A stretch of 64,000 nt of DNA, taken from positions 9,180,501 to 9,244,500 of the forward strand of contig CM026571.1 of the NCBI GenBank assembly GCA_015143295.1, read 5' to 3'. Source of the stretch: Tetracentron sinense. Lineage: Eukaryota > Streptophyta > Magnoliopsida > Trochodendrales > Trochodendraceae. The notes under the pieces are model-generated. The model had not been told where the DNA came from and did not search any database. It saw only the letters and a list, made by a program, of their open reading frames with translations. Below are positions 18,691 through 35,409 of the stretch, in pieces; positions within the stretch are counted from its first letter, which is position 1; each line of letters opens with the position of its first letter. A program made the translations under genes and the position numbers.

Positions 18691-21409
18691 TCATGGCACT
18701 ATCCGTCACTGCACATTCACCTGCTAGCCTAGCATTTTCACTACACTACCAGTACATCTACATTGCATGCCTTTGTGGCATTGTGTTTCATCATGACATT
18801 GTACTGCATTTCATCATAGGATTGCGCTGCACTTCATCATTGCACTACACTCATACTATCATTGCACCGCACTCACTTTGTCACTGCACTACACTCACTT
18901 CAACACTGCATTGGCTAGGTTTAGTCGAGTCTCCCTCATGCATCATCTAGTTGGCAACACCCAGGTAGCACAACCATGGGGTCCAGTTCCAAAAGTCTAT
19001 CATTCAAAACATGTCCTGACCCTTAATTTGGCACATCTCATTTAGGAAGTTGCTTAATAGGCCATTCATTTTGAGTCTCACATAACACTCACCTCATTCA
19101 TAATTCATCCATGCATACTCATGCAACATCATAACCCAATCACCTCAGTCTGGTATTGACTCGCTCTTTACTCTCATCTTTTGACTTGCCCAAGTAGTGG
19201 AACAAAAGCAGAAAATATGGAGCATGGAGACACATCGAGTGACCAAAAGATCATCACGATGACTCTCCTTGATCATCGGGTAAGACATCGGAGAAATCAA
19301 ATTTGTCCTCAAAGATGTTACCCTGGCTCTCAACAAACTCTTGGTGGCATAGGGGCAAACCTAGATTCACCCATCAACCATCCCAAAAAAAAACACCCGC
19401 TCATTTATCTTAATGACACTATCACAGACTTCTCTTACCCAACATATCATTCCATGCCCACCCCCCGCACTGTAAAAGTGCGGGTACCACCCAAAACTTG
19501 ATGGATGTGACCAATTTCGAACTTGAGATCCCTAAAACGTCTGTCTCCATACATCATTTTGCTACATCAACAAATCACCCTTGTGCCATCTCTGAAAGCC
19601 AAACAGGGCATTTCAGAAAGGAGTTCCAAGAGTAAGATGTCGAGCGAGATTGATCGAAATCAAGCCAAGTCCGAGTCCGTTTTAGTCAGGTCTTCGTTCC
19701 ATAAGAGTCAGTTACAGTGGCCCATGTGTATATCCAGTTTGCAATAATCGAGTCATCTCCACTTTTCAATTCCTTGAAATCTCTCTTCCTTTCAAGAGTC
19801 TCATTTCTCATTTGGCTAATGAAGGCGTGACCTAGCACTTTTCAAAGAGTCTAGTGATCTGAAGCTATCAAAAATCCAAAAATATCTTTCTCCTAATAAA
19901 AAAATGTTAGCTAAGCTTGTTGGTTTAAATAAGGGATCACTCAAACAAAAATCAAATCCACAACCCTCAGGGGCAGAGTATGATGAAGAGCATAGAGAGA
20001 TTCCCAACGAGAAACCCTCAATCCCAAGCGAGTGTTACAAAGCAGAACAAAATTGAGTAATGATCCTACGTGTGCAAAAATTAGAACATTGCTATTCCAG
20101 GGGCAGGGATCAAGGTCAAGATCGATCAGGCAAAATGCAAGTTCACCTCCTTGTCCGCCAAAACCCTCCAAGACACAAAGTTACAGATTCTCAGTTGTCC
20201 CAGTTCAATAGTTTGCATGCAAAGCAGTCGACTATGACAAGAATGACCAGATGTAAAATTGTCAGATTCAGTCAATACGTGAAATACATCTACTACACGC
20301 AGAGGGGCAAGAGGAAAGATTCGCTTGAGGTGAGATTCAAAACCCCCCTCAGATCTCGATATAAGTTGGGATATCCGGTTCACCACAACAGTACCCTCAC
20401 CGATGCTTGGGGCAGGAATAGTGTGGTTGCTCAAGATCCAAATTTGAGAAATGCCGCGGAGCAATTATCATAGACAAGCGAGAAAGCGGATCTAAATCAA
20501 GATTTGTCCATGCCGGGATAAAGCCACTCTCATTAAGATATGATATTTTTCTTCAAGTGACATATCTCATCAGAGCACTCACTCAGAGTAAAAGTGGTCA
20601 AACTCTTCACACAGTTGTGCAGATCAACAAGTCAGAGCAAATGATTCGTTTTCACCAAGGCATCATCGAGCTATGCAGATGCAAGGGGCAAACTCAACAT
20701 TTGTACAAGGAGCCCTGAGCCAATCAACATGGATAAGGTTAAAAAGTATTATGCTTAGGGTCTTGTTTGATAAATGCTTGCACTCTTAGCCTCTTTGGGA
20801 AAGGACAGGAGGCCATTTTTGTCACCTAATTCCCTTATGATTCATGTAACACCCTCGATATATCATCAAAGTCCGATAGTTAGCCCTCTCGAGCATAATA
20901 GCCCTTCTTTCAAAAAAAAAAAAAAAACTTTCAACGGGACACCCTGTACTCAGTCAGCTTGAACTACGTCAATGACCTGATCCTGTAAAAGGGTACGTAG
21001 GCAGCCTAGAAAATTAGGTTCGGTCATAACATTCAATCTATTGAGCAAAAAATCAGCCTCAATCAAAAAAGGCTCATAAAAAAAAAATAGAAAGACAAAA
21101 TGTAAAAAGAAAAAAAATGGGCAAGAAAAAAAGTCAAGAGGCGCTCGAGTAGATGAATTTTCAATGGAAATTTTTATCTTCTATCAGAAGCAAAAGAATC
21201 AAGATTCTTCTCCCCATAGCTGAAAATGATTTCTCAAGTAGAAGGGTATCCCAAATATTCGGTCCCCTCAGCCTACATTTCGTCCTATCTTAAGTCCACC
21301 TCGATCCCCTAGAGATTAAGAGTGCAGACAATTTATCAGACAATGTTCAAAAGCAGAATGCAAGCATCCAAGGCAATGAAGGGAGCAAAACCCAACTTGA
21401 AACAAATCG

Positions 21410-22035
21410 CGGGCATGAGTGAAAACCTGAAAATGCCTCATTGCGCAAAAATTACGCGAACCCCAGGCCTAGTCTTGCGACTAGGGGCAAAAAAGGGAAA
21501 TACAAAAATTGATCAACTTCGCATGCATGAGTGAAAACCAGTAACGGCCTCATTGCGCAAAAATTATGCGACCCCATAACTCGGTCATTCCAAGGGTAAA
21601 AAAGGAAAAGTTGAAAACATCAAGCGTTCAACAGCAGTTTCCTTGAGATCAGTTCGAAGGAACTTCAAGCACCAATTGAAGGATTTTATGGTCGAAACAG
21701 AGCTTTACCTCAAGCAAATCGCGGGCATGAGTAAACACCGGAAACGGCCTCATTGCGCAAAATTATGCGAACCCCAGGCCTAGTCTTGTGACTAGGGGCA
21801 AAAAAAGAAAAAAAATTTGATCAAACTCGTAGGCATGAGTGAAAACCGGAAACGGTCTCATTGCGCAAAAACTACATGAACCCCAGTCCTAGTCTTGTGA
21901 CTAGGGGCAAAAAAGGGAAATACAAAAATTGATCAACTTCGCATGCATGAGTGAAAACCGGCAACGGCCTCATTGCGTAAAAATTATGCGATCCCCAGAC
22001 TTGGTCATTCCAAAGGTAAAAAAGGGAAAAGTTGA
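21410..22035. repeat. Tandem repeat 1 in LARD copy 1: five units around GGCATGAGTGAAAACCGG
   Basis: Units begin near 21414, 21525, 21728, 21833 and 21946. Each holds CATGAGTGAAAAC, a CTCATTGCGCAAAAATTATGC word and usually CCTAGTCTTGTGACTAGGGG, itself an imperfect inverted repeat. Spacing 105-203 bases. Equivalent array at 38820-39440 in the second element. Confidence 0.8.
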
Positions 22036-22734
22036 AAGCAACAAGCATTCACTAGGAGCATCATCGAGATCAAGATAAAGCACTTTCGGGCATCATCTGA
22101 AGAATCTTATCGTCAGAGTGGACTAAGTGTTTCTTGTTCGTAGCAAGGCCCAATTCAGCATATGTCAAGGATTAAAGATCAACTTTACCACTGACACAAC
22201 ATGACGGGTCATATTTGCTTAGCATCATGTTCTACCCTTGAGGACAAAACTCAATCGCCTTGTGAAGGTGATCCCCTTATTAAATCCAATGAGCAAAGAA
22301 AGCATTTGCATTCGAAAATTTCGGTTGTCTTCAAAATAACCAACCAAAATCAGGATCTTGATATTTGAAATCAATCTCATTCAAACCATAGGGCATTTCC
22401 AAGAAATAACTAATCATCCTCAATTTGGTCATTAAGGTCCTAATGTCAGTCATGTCTCTTGGCTTGATCAGATCAATCTCATCTCAACAACTGTTCAAGG
22501 CACCAAACAAGCTCGACAAGAAGATGGAGCAAGGTCTAGAACCTCTGAAATCTCAGACAAGCATGAGACAGGTATCAAAGAGCGAGTCATATACTTAGCC
22601 CATCATCAATCTGCGTCACTCATGGATGTCAATTTGGTTCAACCCAGGTTTAGCCAACTCAACCGCATCATAAGTCGAGTCATGCATAGGTCTGCATATC
22701 ATACATGCACACTACCCAGTCTAGTCAATGCACT

Positions 22735-23225
22735 CTCAACACAGATTACATAACAGTGCACACACTCAATCGAGTCGTACATATCACTCTAGTTGCACCC
22801 ATCTTTCACACTATAGTTGCACACACTCAATCGAGTCGCACATATCACACTCTAGTTGCACCCATCTTGCGAACTATAGTTGCACACACGCAATCGAGTC
22901 GCACCTATCGCACTCTAGTGGCAACCATCTTATATACTATAGCTGCACACACTCAATCGAGTCACATGTATTGCACTTTACGTTGCACCCATTTTGCACA
23001 CACTCATTTGCACTCTTGTTGTACTCAGTTGCATACATTTAATGGAGTTGCACACATCACAACTACACTCAGTTGCACACACTCATTCACACTTTACACT
23101 CTTGCTGCACTCAATTGCACACAATTAATGGGGTCTTACACATCACACTTTTGTTGCACTCAGTTGCACACATTCAATCGAGTCACACACTTTGCACTAT
23201 ATTTGCTCTCACTTAGTCGAGCTAA
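22735..23225. repeat. Tandem repeat 2 in LARD copy 1: CACACTCAATCGAGTCGCAC units
   Basis: Roughly 50-60-base units built from GTTGCACACACTCAATCGAG and ATCACACTCTAGTTGCACCC, becoming degenerate to the right, then TTGCA-rich sequence to about 23440. Equivalent array at 40145-40630. Confidence 0.75.
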
Positions 23226-23487
23226 AATTTAGCAACACTATCACAGACAGTGCACAACATTGCACTGCACAACAGCTACAACAGACATGCTACACTACAC
23301 AACAGTTGCATTTGCATCACACACATTACACTGCATAACAATTGTATCATACATTGCATTGCATAGCAGTTGTGGTACAGTATATACACTGCACACAACA
23401 GTTGCATCACATACACAACACAAAGCCACAATCATGCTAAACTAGGCAAGGCCGGGAGGTCTCTAGTAAAAGCTATGCATCCTGGTA

Positions 23488-24547
23488 GACATCGAAATGT
23501 GTTGTCACCCATCAATTCAGCATGTTTGACATCGAAATGTGTTGTCATTCATCCCTTCTTGTCTGACATCGAAATGTGTTGTCATTCAATCCTGATTGAC
23601 ATCGAAATGTGTTGTCACCAATCAATGCAGCATGTTTGACATCGAAATGTGTTGTCATTCATCCCTTCTTGTCTGACATCGAAATGTGTTGTCATTCAAT
23701 CCTGGTTGACATCGAAATGTGTTGTCACCAATCAATGCAGCATGTTTGACATCGAAATGTGTTGTCATTCATCCCTTCTTGTCTGACATCGAAATGTGTT
23801 GTCATTCAATCCTGGTTGACATCGAAATGTGTTGTCACCCATCATTTCAGCATGTTTGACATCGAAATGTGTTGTCATACATCTCTTCTTGGTTGACATC
23901 GAAATGTGTTGTCATCCATTTCATCTATTCTGTTTGACATCGAAATGTGTTGTCATTCAATCTCTTCTCGGTTGACATCGAAATGTGTTGTCATCTATTT
24001 CATCTCTTCTGTTTGACATCGAAATGTGTTGTCATTCATCCCTTCTTGTCTGACATCGAAATGTGTTGTCATTCAATCCCGGTTGACATCGAAATGTATT
24101 GTCATCCATTTCATCTCTTCTGTTTGACATCGAAATGTGTTGTCATTCAATCTCTTCTCGGTTGACATCGAAATGTGTTGTCATCCATTTCATCTATTCT
24201 GTTTGACATCGAAATGTGTTGTCATTCATCCAATCCCGGTTGACATCGAAATGTGTTGTCATCCATTTCATCTCTTCTGTTTGACATCGAAATGTGTTGT
24301 CATTCAATCTCTTCTCGGTTGACATCGAAATGTGTTGTCATCCATTTCATCTCTTCTGTTTGACATCGAAATGTGTTGTCATTCAATCTCTTCTCGGTTG
24401 ACATCGAAATATGTTGTCATGCATTTATCTCGTTCTGTTTGACTTCGGAATGTGTTGTCATTCATTCATTTCTTTTTGGTTAACATCAGAATGTGTTGTT
24501 GTCATCCATTTCATCTCTTCTTGGTTGACATTGAAATGTGTTGTCAC
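23488..24547. repeat. Tandem repeat 3 in LARD copy 1: about 28 copies of a 21-base core, 32-44-base spacing
   Basis: The core reads TGACA, then TCGAAATGTGT, then TGTCA, so its ends form a 5-base inverted repeat. Cores are separated by variable 11-22-base spacers such as TTCATCCCTTCTTGTC and CCATTTCATCTCTTCTGTT. The last four cores are degenerate. The second element has about 25 cores (40899-41848). Copy numbers counted by eye. Confidence 0.85.
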
Positions 24548-24554
24548 CCTCATC

Positions 24555-24720
24555 CAGCGCTCCGGGCACATCTCAGCTCTCCGTGAGCATTCCCTGCGCT
24601 CTGTGCGCATTTTAGCTCTCCGTGAGCATTCTCAGCTCTCCGTGAGCATTTCTCGCTCTCCATGAGCATTCCCCGCGCTCTGTGTGCATCTCAGCTTTCC
24701 GTAAGCACTTCTATCGCTCT
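24555..24720. repeat. Tandem repeat 4 in LARD copy 1: GCTCTCCGTGAGCATT units
   Basis: Six or more short units of CTCTCCGTGAGCATT or CGCTCTGTGCGCATT. GCTC...GAGC gives each unit a small dyad. Equivalent at 41860-42015. Confidence 0.75.
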
Positions 24721-27116
24721 GACCACTATATCAGTCTCCATGCAGTAATGTTCATGAGCCTCCTTCAACCCATGACATCTATTTCATCCTCAAATTTCAT
24801 GTCATAGTACTCTCGCTCCGAACACTATATCAGTCTTCATGCAGTAGTGTACGCGAGCTCCCTTCAATCCATGATTTATGTGCACACCATTTTCCCCAGC
24901 AGTCCTCCGCGATGAGGCAATAAACTATTATCCATCACTCCATCTTTTTCTTTTTGGCAAGTTTACTAGGGTTAGAATTTAGTTCCATTTTCTTTTATAT
25001 TTGATTTCATAAGCTTTTTCAGGATTTTCGTGTGTAAAAATGACGATGTTTCAGTCTTTGTCGTTCAATTGCCAGCACTTTCCGACAAAAGGGGCAACTG
25101 TGAACACCCCATTTTTACACCCCTAAAATTCTTTTTTCTAATTTAATTAATTAATTACTTTTATATATTTCTTTAATTTATTTTTCACATTATTTGTTTG
25201 GTCTCAAGAGAGAGAAAGATTGAGAGAGTTGGAGAGAGGTCCAAGTCCAGTTCAAGACCAAGACCAAACCCCATCCAATTCCTAAAAACCAACCCCAAAT
25301 TCAATCCAGGGTCTTCTAAAGCCCAAAAGCCCTACCCATGTCCTATAAGATCAAGAGATAGGGTTTAAAATCCGAAATCTCATTGGGTGAGAAGGAAGAC
25401 GCCCCCTCTCCTTCTCTCCTTCTCTTCTCCTTTCATCCGGCAAACTTCAGTTAGCTTCGGCCACGCGCGGTAGCAGCCTCACCAGTTGACCAGAGCTCTC
25501 TTTCCCTCCTAATCTCTTCTCTCTTCTCAGCTCACCACCACATCTCCGGCGACCCTCTTTTTCCGGCGAGTGGCAGAATCCAGGGGATCCAACTCGCCGG
25601 AATTACCTTATTGCAACAGCGATCCCCAATGTCGGCAAGCTCTTCCATCTCCGATCAAGCTCCAATCACCGTTGTCTCCAGCGAAGCTTGATCAGTTCTA
25701 GCCAGTAGTTAGTTCGCTAGATTTTGTCCAGTGGCTAATTTCGAATCCGATCATCTTCTCCGATCATTTTTCTCCGGTGAGCTTCAACTAGCCTTGGCCA
25801 TCATCAACCCATAGTTATTCCTTAATCTCTCCAGATCCACCTCCACCACCATTTTCTTCCATAGATCCTTCGCCGGAGCTTCCGGTCATTCTCAACCACG
25901 ACACCAGCCTGAAGCCATGGTCCTGGCTACAGTAGCATCCATTCACCAGCATACCTGCAGTAACTCTCCTCAGATCATCGCTGCGGCAGCCCCTTTCCAC
26001 CATTGAACCAGAGATCCAGCTCCACCATTCTTCCATTTCCGGTCATCTTCTCCGGCGAGATCGCACTGGGCAGCAACAGCTTCCACATCCCTTTCATCTT
26101 CTCTGCCAATCTCAGCTGCAGCCACCCTCAGTGATTGAGATGAGGGTTCGGTTTGGTCCGCTTCTTCTCTCGGATCATCGGAGCAACAACATGGCCATTT
26201 TCTCTCCACTGTCATACCCTTATGACAGTCAGGTAGCTCTCTTCTCCTATTTTTTCCTACTTTTGCTGTCTTTGTTTTCATGTTTTGGGATTCTGGGATC
26301 CAGCGGTGATCCCCCTTCCCTTGTGTGTGCATGTAGAAGTTTGAAACAAGGAAAGGTGTCGTAGAGGTCTTGGTTGGGGTTAGCTGGCCGAAAGCCTCGT
26401 TGTGCTTGCACCCTGGTTTTATTCAAAACTAGAAATCTGATGATGTTTTCCTGTCTGGTTTTGTTCAAACCAGAGTGTTAGTTGCTTAGAACCCCCCCTA
26501 TTCCTTCCTTTGTGATTGAATTCCATAAGATGTCTTAGGGGTTTTTGTTTTTTGAATCAGTGAGCAGAGGCCTATTTTCGCCAGGCCTATCTTAGTGGCT
26601 CTTTATTTTTATCGCTAATTCATGTGGCCCCTAAAACCCTCAGTTTGGCTATTGAGCTAAAGCCAATTGATCAATTTGTCAAATCAATTGATCAATTCAT
26701 CAATGTCCATGGGCCCTTAGCACATAGCTTTACCTTGGCCCTCTATGATCTCACTCTTTTAAGCCACTACTTTTGTTATTTTATTGAATTACAAATTGTA
26801 ATGCTGTGTATGTACGAATTACACTATAGGGTTAGGGCACAATTTTCTTTTCTATTTTGCCTACATTGTGGTCACCTAGGTGAGTTCTTGGACTAGTTCA
26901 ACTTGCCAAATTCAAATAAAAAAACAATCAAAACATAAAAAGAACAAAAAACATTTTAAAACCCCTCCCAATGCAAAAAGACTTACCCTAATAATTAACT
27001 CCCCCTAAAGCTCCACCATGATCACCTGCTACGCGAGCCATCTCCGGAATGAATTCGTAATCTCAATTCCAATTCCCCTCCCCCACCCCAAACACGGTGG
27101 AAGCGACCACAATGGA

Positions 27117-27216
27117 NNNNNNNNNNNNNNNNNNNNNNNNNNNNNNNNNNNNNNNNNNNNNNNNNNNNNNNNNNNNNNNNNNNNNNNNNNNNNNNNNNNN
27201 NNNNNNNNNNNNNNNN
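27117..27216. other. Assembly gap, 100 N
   Basis: Exactly 100 N, the usual size for a scaffolding gap of unknown length. It cuts the 3' LTR of the first LARD-like element and is followed by MITE sequence and then an intron of subtilase copy 3. Single-base length differences against the homologous copies become denser on both sides. Confidence 0.95.
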
Positions 27217-27600
27217 TAATCTTACAGTTTAAATACAAAATTGCCCCTTTTGCCACCCCATAATGTAAAAAGGGGGTGAAGGCTACTTCAACCCCGTGGA
27301 AGCACAGCTCCACTTCAAAATTAATCTCTGTTATAGTTTAAATACAAACCAGAGCTTGCTCGAAGCAGAGCTACCTTTTTGCACTATGGCAGTGGCAATC
27401 TTGTAATTTATATCAAAACGGAGTCTCTTTTTTACACTTGGAGTGGCAATCTTGTAATTTATGCAGAAAAAAGTGTAATAAAAAATTGCCCATCTCTCCA
27501 TAATTACAAAGTGTCACTCTATAGTGTAAAAAGGGGAGCTCCGCTTCGAACGCCGAAGCAGCTCATAATCTTATACCATGACAGTTTTATAACGGAGGAT
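27217..27600. mobile_element. MITE-like sequence with GGAGCTCC/TTTTTACAC motifs
   Basis: Contains repeated words GTGTAAAAAGGGGAGCTCC, GGCAATCTTGTAATTTAT and inverted forms such as GGAGTCTCTTTTTTACAC. A shorter relative is at 62628-62780. The left end is lost in the gap. It occupies part of the intron upstream of exon 3 of subtilase copy 3. Confidence 0.5.
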
Positions 27601-30720
<3,120 letters not shown>

Positions 30721-32139
30721 ATCACATCCAAGAGTCTGGGAAAGAGAGGTGTTGTTTGTTACTGCCTCTCTTGAGGAAGTAATAAAACTCGAATAATGTC
30801 GTAGGAGCTCACTGTAGTTCTTACTGTGTGCTGGAGTAACAGAAAGAAAGGTCTTTTCGTTGCCTCTGCGCTTAATTTAAGATCTCTGTCATTTTCTATG
30901 GTTTCTTCTTCTTTGTCATCCTTGTTTCTGTTATTTCTATGATTTATTTCTCATGTCTGTCACTGCTCCAAGAAAAGTAAGTTGAATTTAAAATGCAGTT
31001 CGACCATTGTTGTCATCTAAGCGTGTTGTGTATAACCTAATGGAATGGTGTTTAACCACTTGGCCAAGTTCAGCCTAAATGTAGATAGTTGGACCAAGCT
31101 ACACAAATCATTTTCTATTCAATTTCAACAAAGATTTTCAAATATTTGCCTTTCATCTTTCACCGTTCAACTTTTTTAACGCACGAATATCATTCATCAA
31201 ATTAACATTAAAAAAAAAAAAACAATCATCCTCTAAAATCTAACTAGAAAGTCATCATTCACTATTAACAAAAAGATTACAAATGGATTATTCAACATTA
31301 ACTATAGAATAGTCCAAAAGAATCCCGCATAGGAGAGTCGAATTCCTCAACTGCTCAAAATATGCCTCACCCATATCCAAATGATAACATAAAACTTAAT
31401 AATATCTCTGCAACAATTCAACCCCTATCAAACCTATGCAAACCCTACCATATCATTCAAATAGGTAAAGACTAATGAGAGAAAAATCCGAAATTACCTT
31501 TAGGTTGTAATGAGAGACAAAGCAAAGAGGGGTTTCCTTCTCTTCTTTTTTCGTCAAAGAGCACTTCAGGTTTGCTGTTTTCCTCAATGAAACTGGAGAA
31601 ACCAGTTTTTATTTTATTTTTTACAAACCAAAGGCCACCGTTTTAGACGGTGGCCTTAATTTTTTTTTAAAAGTAATTAACATGTGTAATGCATGTTTAA
31701 TACAAAAACCATTATACGTAATATGGTAAATGTATGCCATTTTAAATGCCGATCATCCCCTAAACATATTATACACATATATATACGCGAATTTGGTAAC
31801 ACTGATCCCATCTCGTTTACACATCAGATCTAGTCTCAAATGCAGGGGCTGGGCCAAACCCTTCCTGATAATCTTCTTATTGACACTCTTTTGTCGTCTT
31901 AATCCAGACAAAAGCGATTGATGGGTAATCTCTCTAACCTAGTAGAACCAGTCACAATACCAAAATTACAGCAATTGGATGAGCATAGCCATCATATTTA
32001 GTCCCTGGATTGTTGTCATATATAGGCACTGGTATGACTTGTGGCCCATCAGCACGACTGTCTGAATATTAATTGACAATGAACATGCCATTTAGTAAAC
32101 CAAGGCACACCATGTCTATTCCCAAATGTAGAAGCCGCT
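30721..32139 (+). other. 3' UTR and downstream flank of subtilase copy 3
   Basis: AATAAA at 30781-30786. Duplicate of 13127-14732, shortened by about 190 bases, and ending at the same insertion point of the LARD-like element. The GGCCACCG hairpin recurs near 31632-31660. No gene seen. Confidence 0.7.
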
Positions 32140-35100
32140 TGTGAACCACCCCATTTTACACCCCTAAAATTCTTTTTTTTCTAATTTAATTTAATTAATT
32201 ACTTTTATATATTTCTTTAATTTATTTTTCACATTATTTGTCTGGTCTCAAGAGAGAAAGATTGAGAGAGTTGGAGAGAGGTCCAAGTCCAAGGTTTCAA
32301 GACCAAGACCAAACCCCATCCAATTCCTAAAAACCAAACCCCAAATTCAATCCAGGGTCTTCTAAAGCCCACAAGCCCATACCCATGTCTATAAGATCAA
32401 GAGATAGGGTTTTAAAATCCGAAATCTCATTGGGTGAGAAGGAAGACGCCCCATCATCCTTCTCTCCTTCACTTCTCCTTTTCATCCGGCAAACTTTCAG
32501 TTAGCTTCGGACACGCACGGTAGCAGCCTCACCAGTTGACCAGAGCTCTCTTTCCCTCCTAATCTCTTCTCTCTTCTCAGCTCACCACCACATCTCCGTC
32601 GACCCTCTTTTTTCCGGCGAGTGGCAGAATCCAGGGGATCCAACTCACCGGAATACCTTATTGCAACAGCGATCCCCAATGTCGGCAAGCTCTTCCATCT
32701 CCGATCAAGCTCCAATCACCGTTGTCTCCAGCGAAGCTTGATCAGTTCTAGCCAGTAGTTAGTTCGCTAGATTTGTCCAGTGGCTAATTTCGAATCCGAT
32801 CATCTTCCTCCGATCATTTTCTCTCCGGTGAGCTTCAACTAGCCTTGGCCATCATCAACCCATAGTTATTCCTTAATCTCTCCAGATCCACCTCCACCAC
32901 CATTTTTTCTTCCATAGATCCTTTGCCGGAGCTTCCGGTCATTCTCAACCACGACACCAGCCTCAAGCCATGGTCCTGGCTACAGTAGCATCCATTCACC
33001 AGCATACCTGCAGTAACTCTCCTCAGATCATCGCTACGGCAGCCCCTTTCCCACCATCGAACCAGAGATCCAGCTCCACCATTCTTCCATTTCCGGTCAT
33101 CTTCTCCGGCGAGATCGCACTGGGCAGCAACAGCTTCCACATCCCTTTCATCTTCTCTGCCAATCTCAGCTGCAGCCACCCTCAGTGATTGAGATGAGGG
33201 TTCGGTTTGGTCCGCTTCTTCTCTCGGATCATCGGAGCAACAACATGGCCATTTCTCTCCACTGTCATACCCTTATGACAGTCAGGTATGCTCTCTTCTC
33301 CTATTTTTCCTACTTTTTGCTGTCTTTGTTTTCATGTTTTGGGATTCTGGGATCCAGCGGTGATCCCCCTTCCCTTGTGTGTGCATGTAGAAGTTTGAAA
33401 CAAGGAAAGGTGTCGTAGAGGTCTTGGTTGGGGTTAGCTGGCCGAAAGCCTCGTTGTGCTTGCACCCTGGTTTTATTCAAAACTAGAAATCTGAATGAAT
33501 GTCCTGGTCTGGTTTTGTTCAAAACCAGAGTGTTAGCTTGCTTAGAACCCCTATGTCCTTCCTGTGTGATTGAATTCATAAGAGGACTTAGGGGTTTTTG
33601 TTTTTTGAGATCAGTGAGCATAGGCCTATTTCGGCCAGGCCCAATCTTAGTGGCTCTTTATTTTATCGCTAAGTCATGTGGCCCCTAAAACCATAAGTTT
33701 GGCTATTGAGCTAAAGCCAATTGATCATTTGTCAAATCAATTGATCAATTCATCAATGGTCAATGGGCCTTAGCACAATAGCTTTACCTTGGCCCTCTAT
33801 GATCTCACTCTTTAGCCAATTACTTTTTGTTATTTATTGAAATGTACAAATTGTAGATGCATGTGTATGTACAATTACAACTTATAGGGTTAGGCCACAA
33901 TTTTCTTTTCCTATTTTGCCTACATTGTGCACCTAGGTTAGTTCTTGACTAGTTAAACTTGCCAAAATTAAAAATACCAAAAAAAAAATAAAAATAATAA
34001 AAAATAACAAAAACATTTAAAAACCCCCCAAAATGCAAAAAAGACTTACCCTAATAAATGAACGCCCCCTAGAGCTCCACCATGAGCACCTAGCTACGCG
34101 ACCATCTCCCGGAATGAGATTCATAAATCTCAATTCCACTTCCCCTCCCCCAACTCAAACACGAGTTGGAAGCGACCACACTCCGAAACGAGTATAAAAA
34201 CAGTCACGGACCCCCGACTACTATGAGGGTCTGATTCCGACTAACCGGATAAGTAGGCAACCCAATCAGGGTTCGACCCCAACCAAAAATAATTTTTTAC
34301 ACCCCATATTGATTTGTGTTTGATTAGCAAAATTAATAATTATTTAGGAAATGTTAAGTGATTTTTAAATGTTTGACTTGGACCTAATGAGTAGGTTACC
34401 ATTATGGGATGGAGGTCCTGGGGTGCCTAACCCCTTCCCCAGGACCTAAAGGGATCTCTTACCTAGACTACTCTGGACCGTAGACCCCCTTATTTGGATT
34501 ATCTCGGGATCCTACTTCCCCTAAGTAGGTGGCGACTCTTAAAATAAATTTAACGTTATTCCTCTACTCTCGGACCTCATCTCGACACTTAGAGTTGAGA
34601 GGGGAGGAAGGACGGTAAATTTTGGTGTTTACAACTTTGGCGACTCTGCTGGGGATTTTCTAAGATCCAACCTGAAAATTAGGTATAAGTTAAACATTAT
34701 TAAAATCACTAATTATTTCCTAAAGTAATTCTTACTTTTGCTAATTCTTTTTATATTGTGGGTATGTTCTTATTCTTTCTTATGTGCATATCATATTCAT
34801 TGCATATTAGTGTAATAATCCTTAAACCCTTTAGTTTGACTTATTACGCCTACAACTGTTTGATGATTATCTTCAGTGATGGGGCTTAACAGTCACGGTT
34901 TAGCTATATCACCCCTGTGGGACGATTATTCTCAGGAAGGGATATAGACTAAACCCACTTGCGCCAATCGGCCCATTTTTGGGAGTCGCATATACGGCCA
35001 AGTGTCCCCCAACCACCTTAGGAACACCTTGCATTACCCCAGCATATGCATATAGTTTAGGTGGAGATATAGTCTATAAGCATCTATTTAGGAAGGTTTC

Positions 35101-35409
35101 CCCTAATCCTACTTTGCTTATAGCCAATACCTGCCTTGCCTTTTGATTGAACATGAAGGTACCCATTTGTACCCTTATGTTCATTTTAAAAAAGGGCATG
35201 TGTGAGCCATTGTTGAATAAACTCCCAACTCATCTCTAGACTTTGCATATGGGGTTCAACAACCCAGATTTTATTGGATATCCATATCCATATTCTATCT
35301 TAAATCCAATGGGTCTTGGTTTCCAATAACCCAACTTAGTAGGTAAACCCCTATCTACCTACCCCATTGGTTTACATATGTCAAGGATCACCCCTTTCAA
35401 CAAAATAAT

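Larger units (their letters stand above)
14733..27116 (+). mobile_element. Large LTR element without gag/pol (LARD-like, Ogre/Tat-type primer site), copy 1, cut by assembly gap
   Basis: Fossil, non-autonomous. 5' LTR 14733-17219 (2,487 bp, TG...CA). Primer binding site TGGCGACTCTGCTGGGGA at 17224-17241 (complement ends in CCA; I infer tRNA-Arg as in Ogre/Tat elements). Internal region 17220-25098, polypurine tract at 25084-25098. 3' LTR from 25099, running into the N gap at 27117. Left target duplication CAGCT at 14728-14732. The LTR promoter has TATAAAAA at 16778. No capsid, protease, reverse transcriptase or integrase domain is recognisable. The internal region is an A-rich tract followed by four kinds of tandem repeat. 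LTRs differ by under about 1%, suggesting an insertion some hundred thousand years old (assuming about 1.3e-8 substitutions per site per year). Confidence 0.88.

Noticed and set aside
20060-20473. 137-aa frame kept in both LARD-like elements (also 37457-37870)
   Set aside because: The two copies separated recently, so an open frame is not evidence of selection; no gag-like or other domain seen.
23947-24322. Frames encoding a repeated DIEMCCH / TSKCVVI peptide
   Set aside because: Translation of the 21-base tandem repeat in two frames; unit lengths vary without regard to codons.
23488-24547. CRISPR-like array of short repeats with variable spacers
   Set aside because: Plant nuclear DNA; the spacers are themselves repetitive (a few recurring types) and the array lies inside an LTR element, so it is a tandem repeat.
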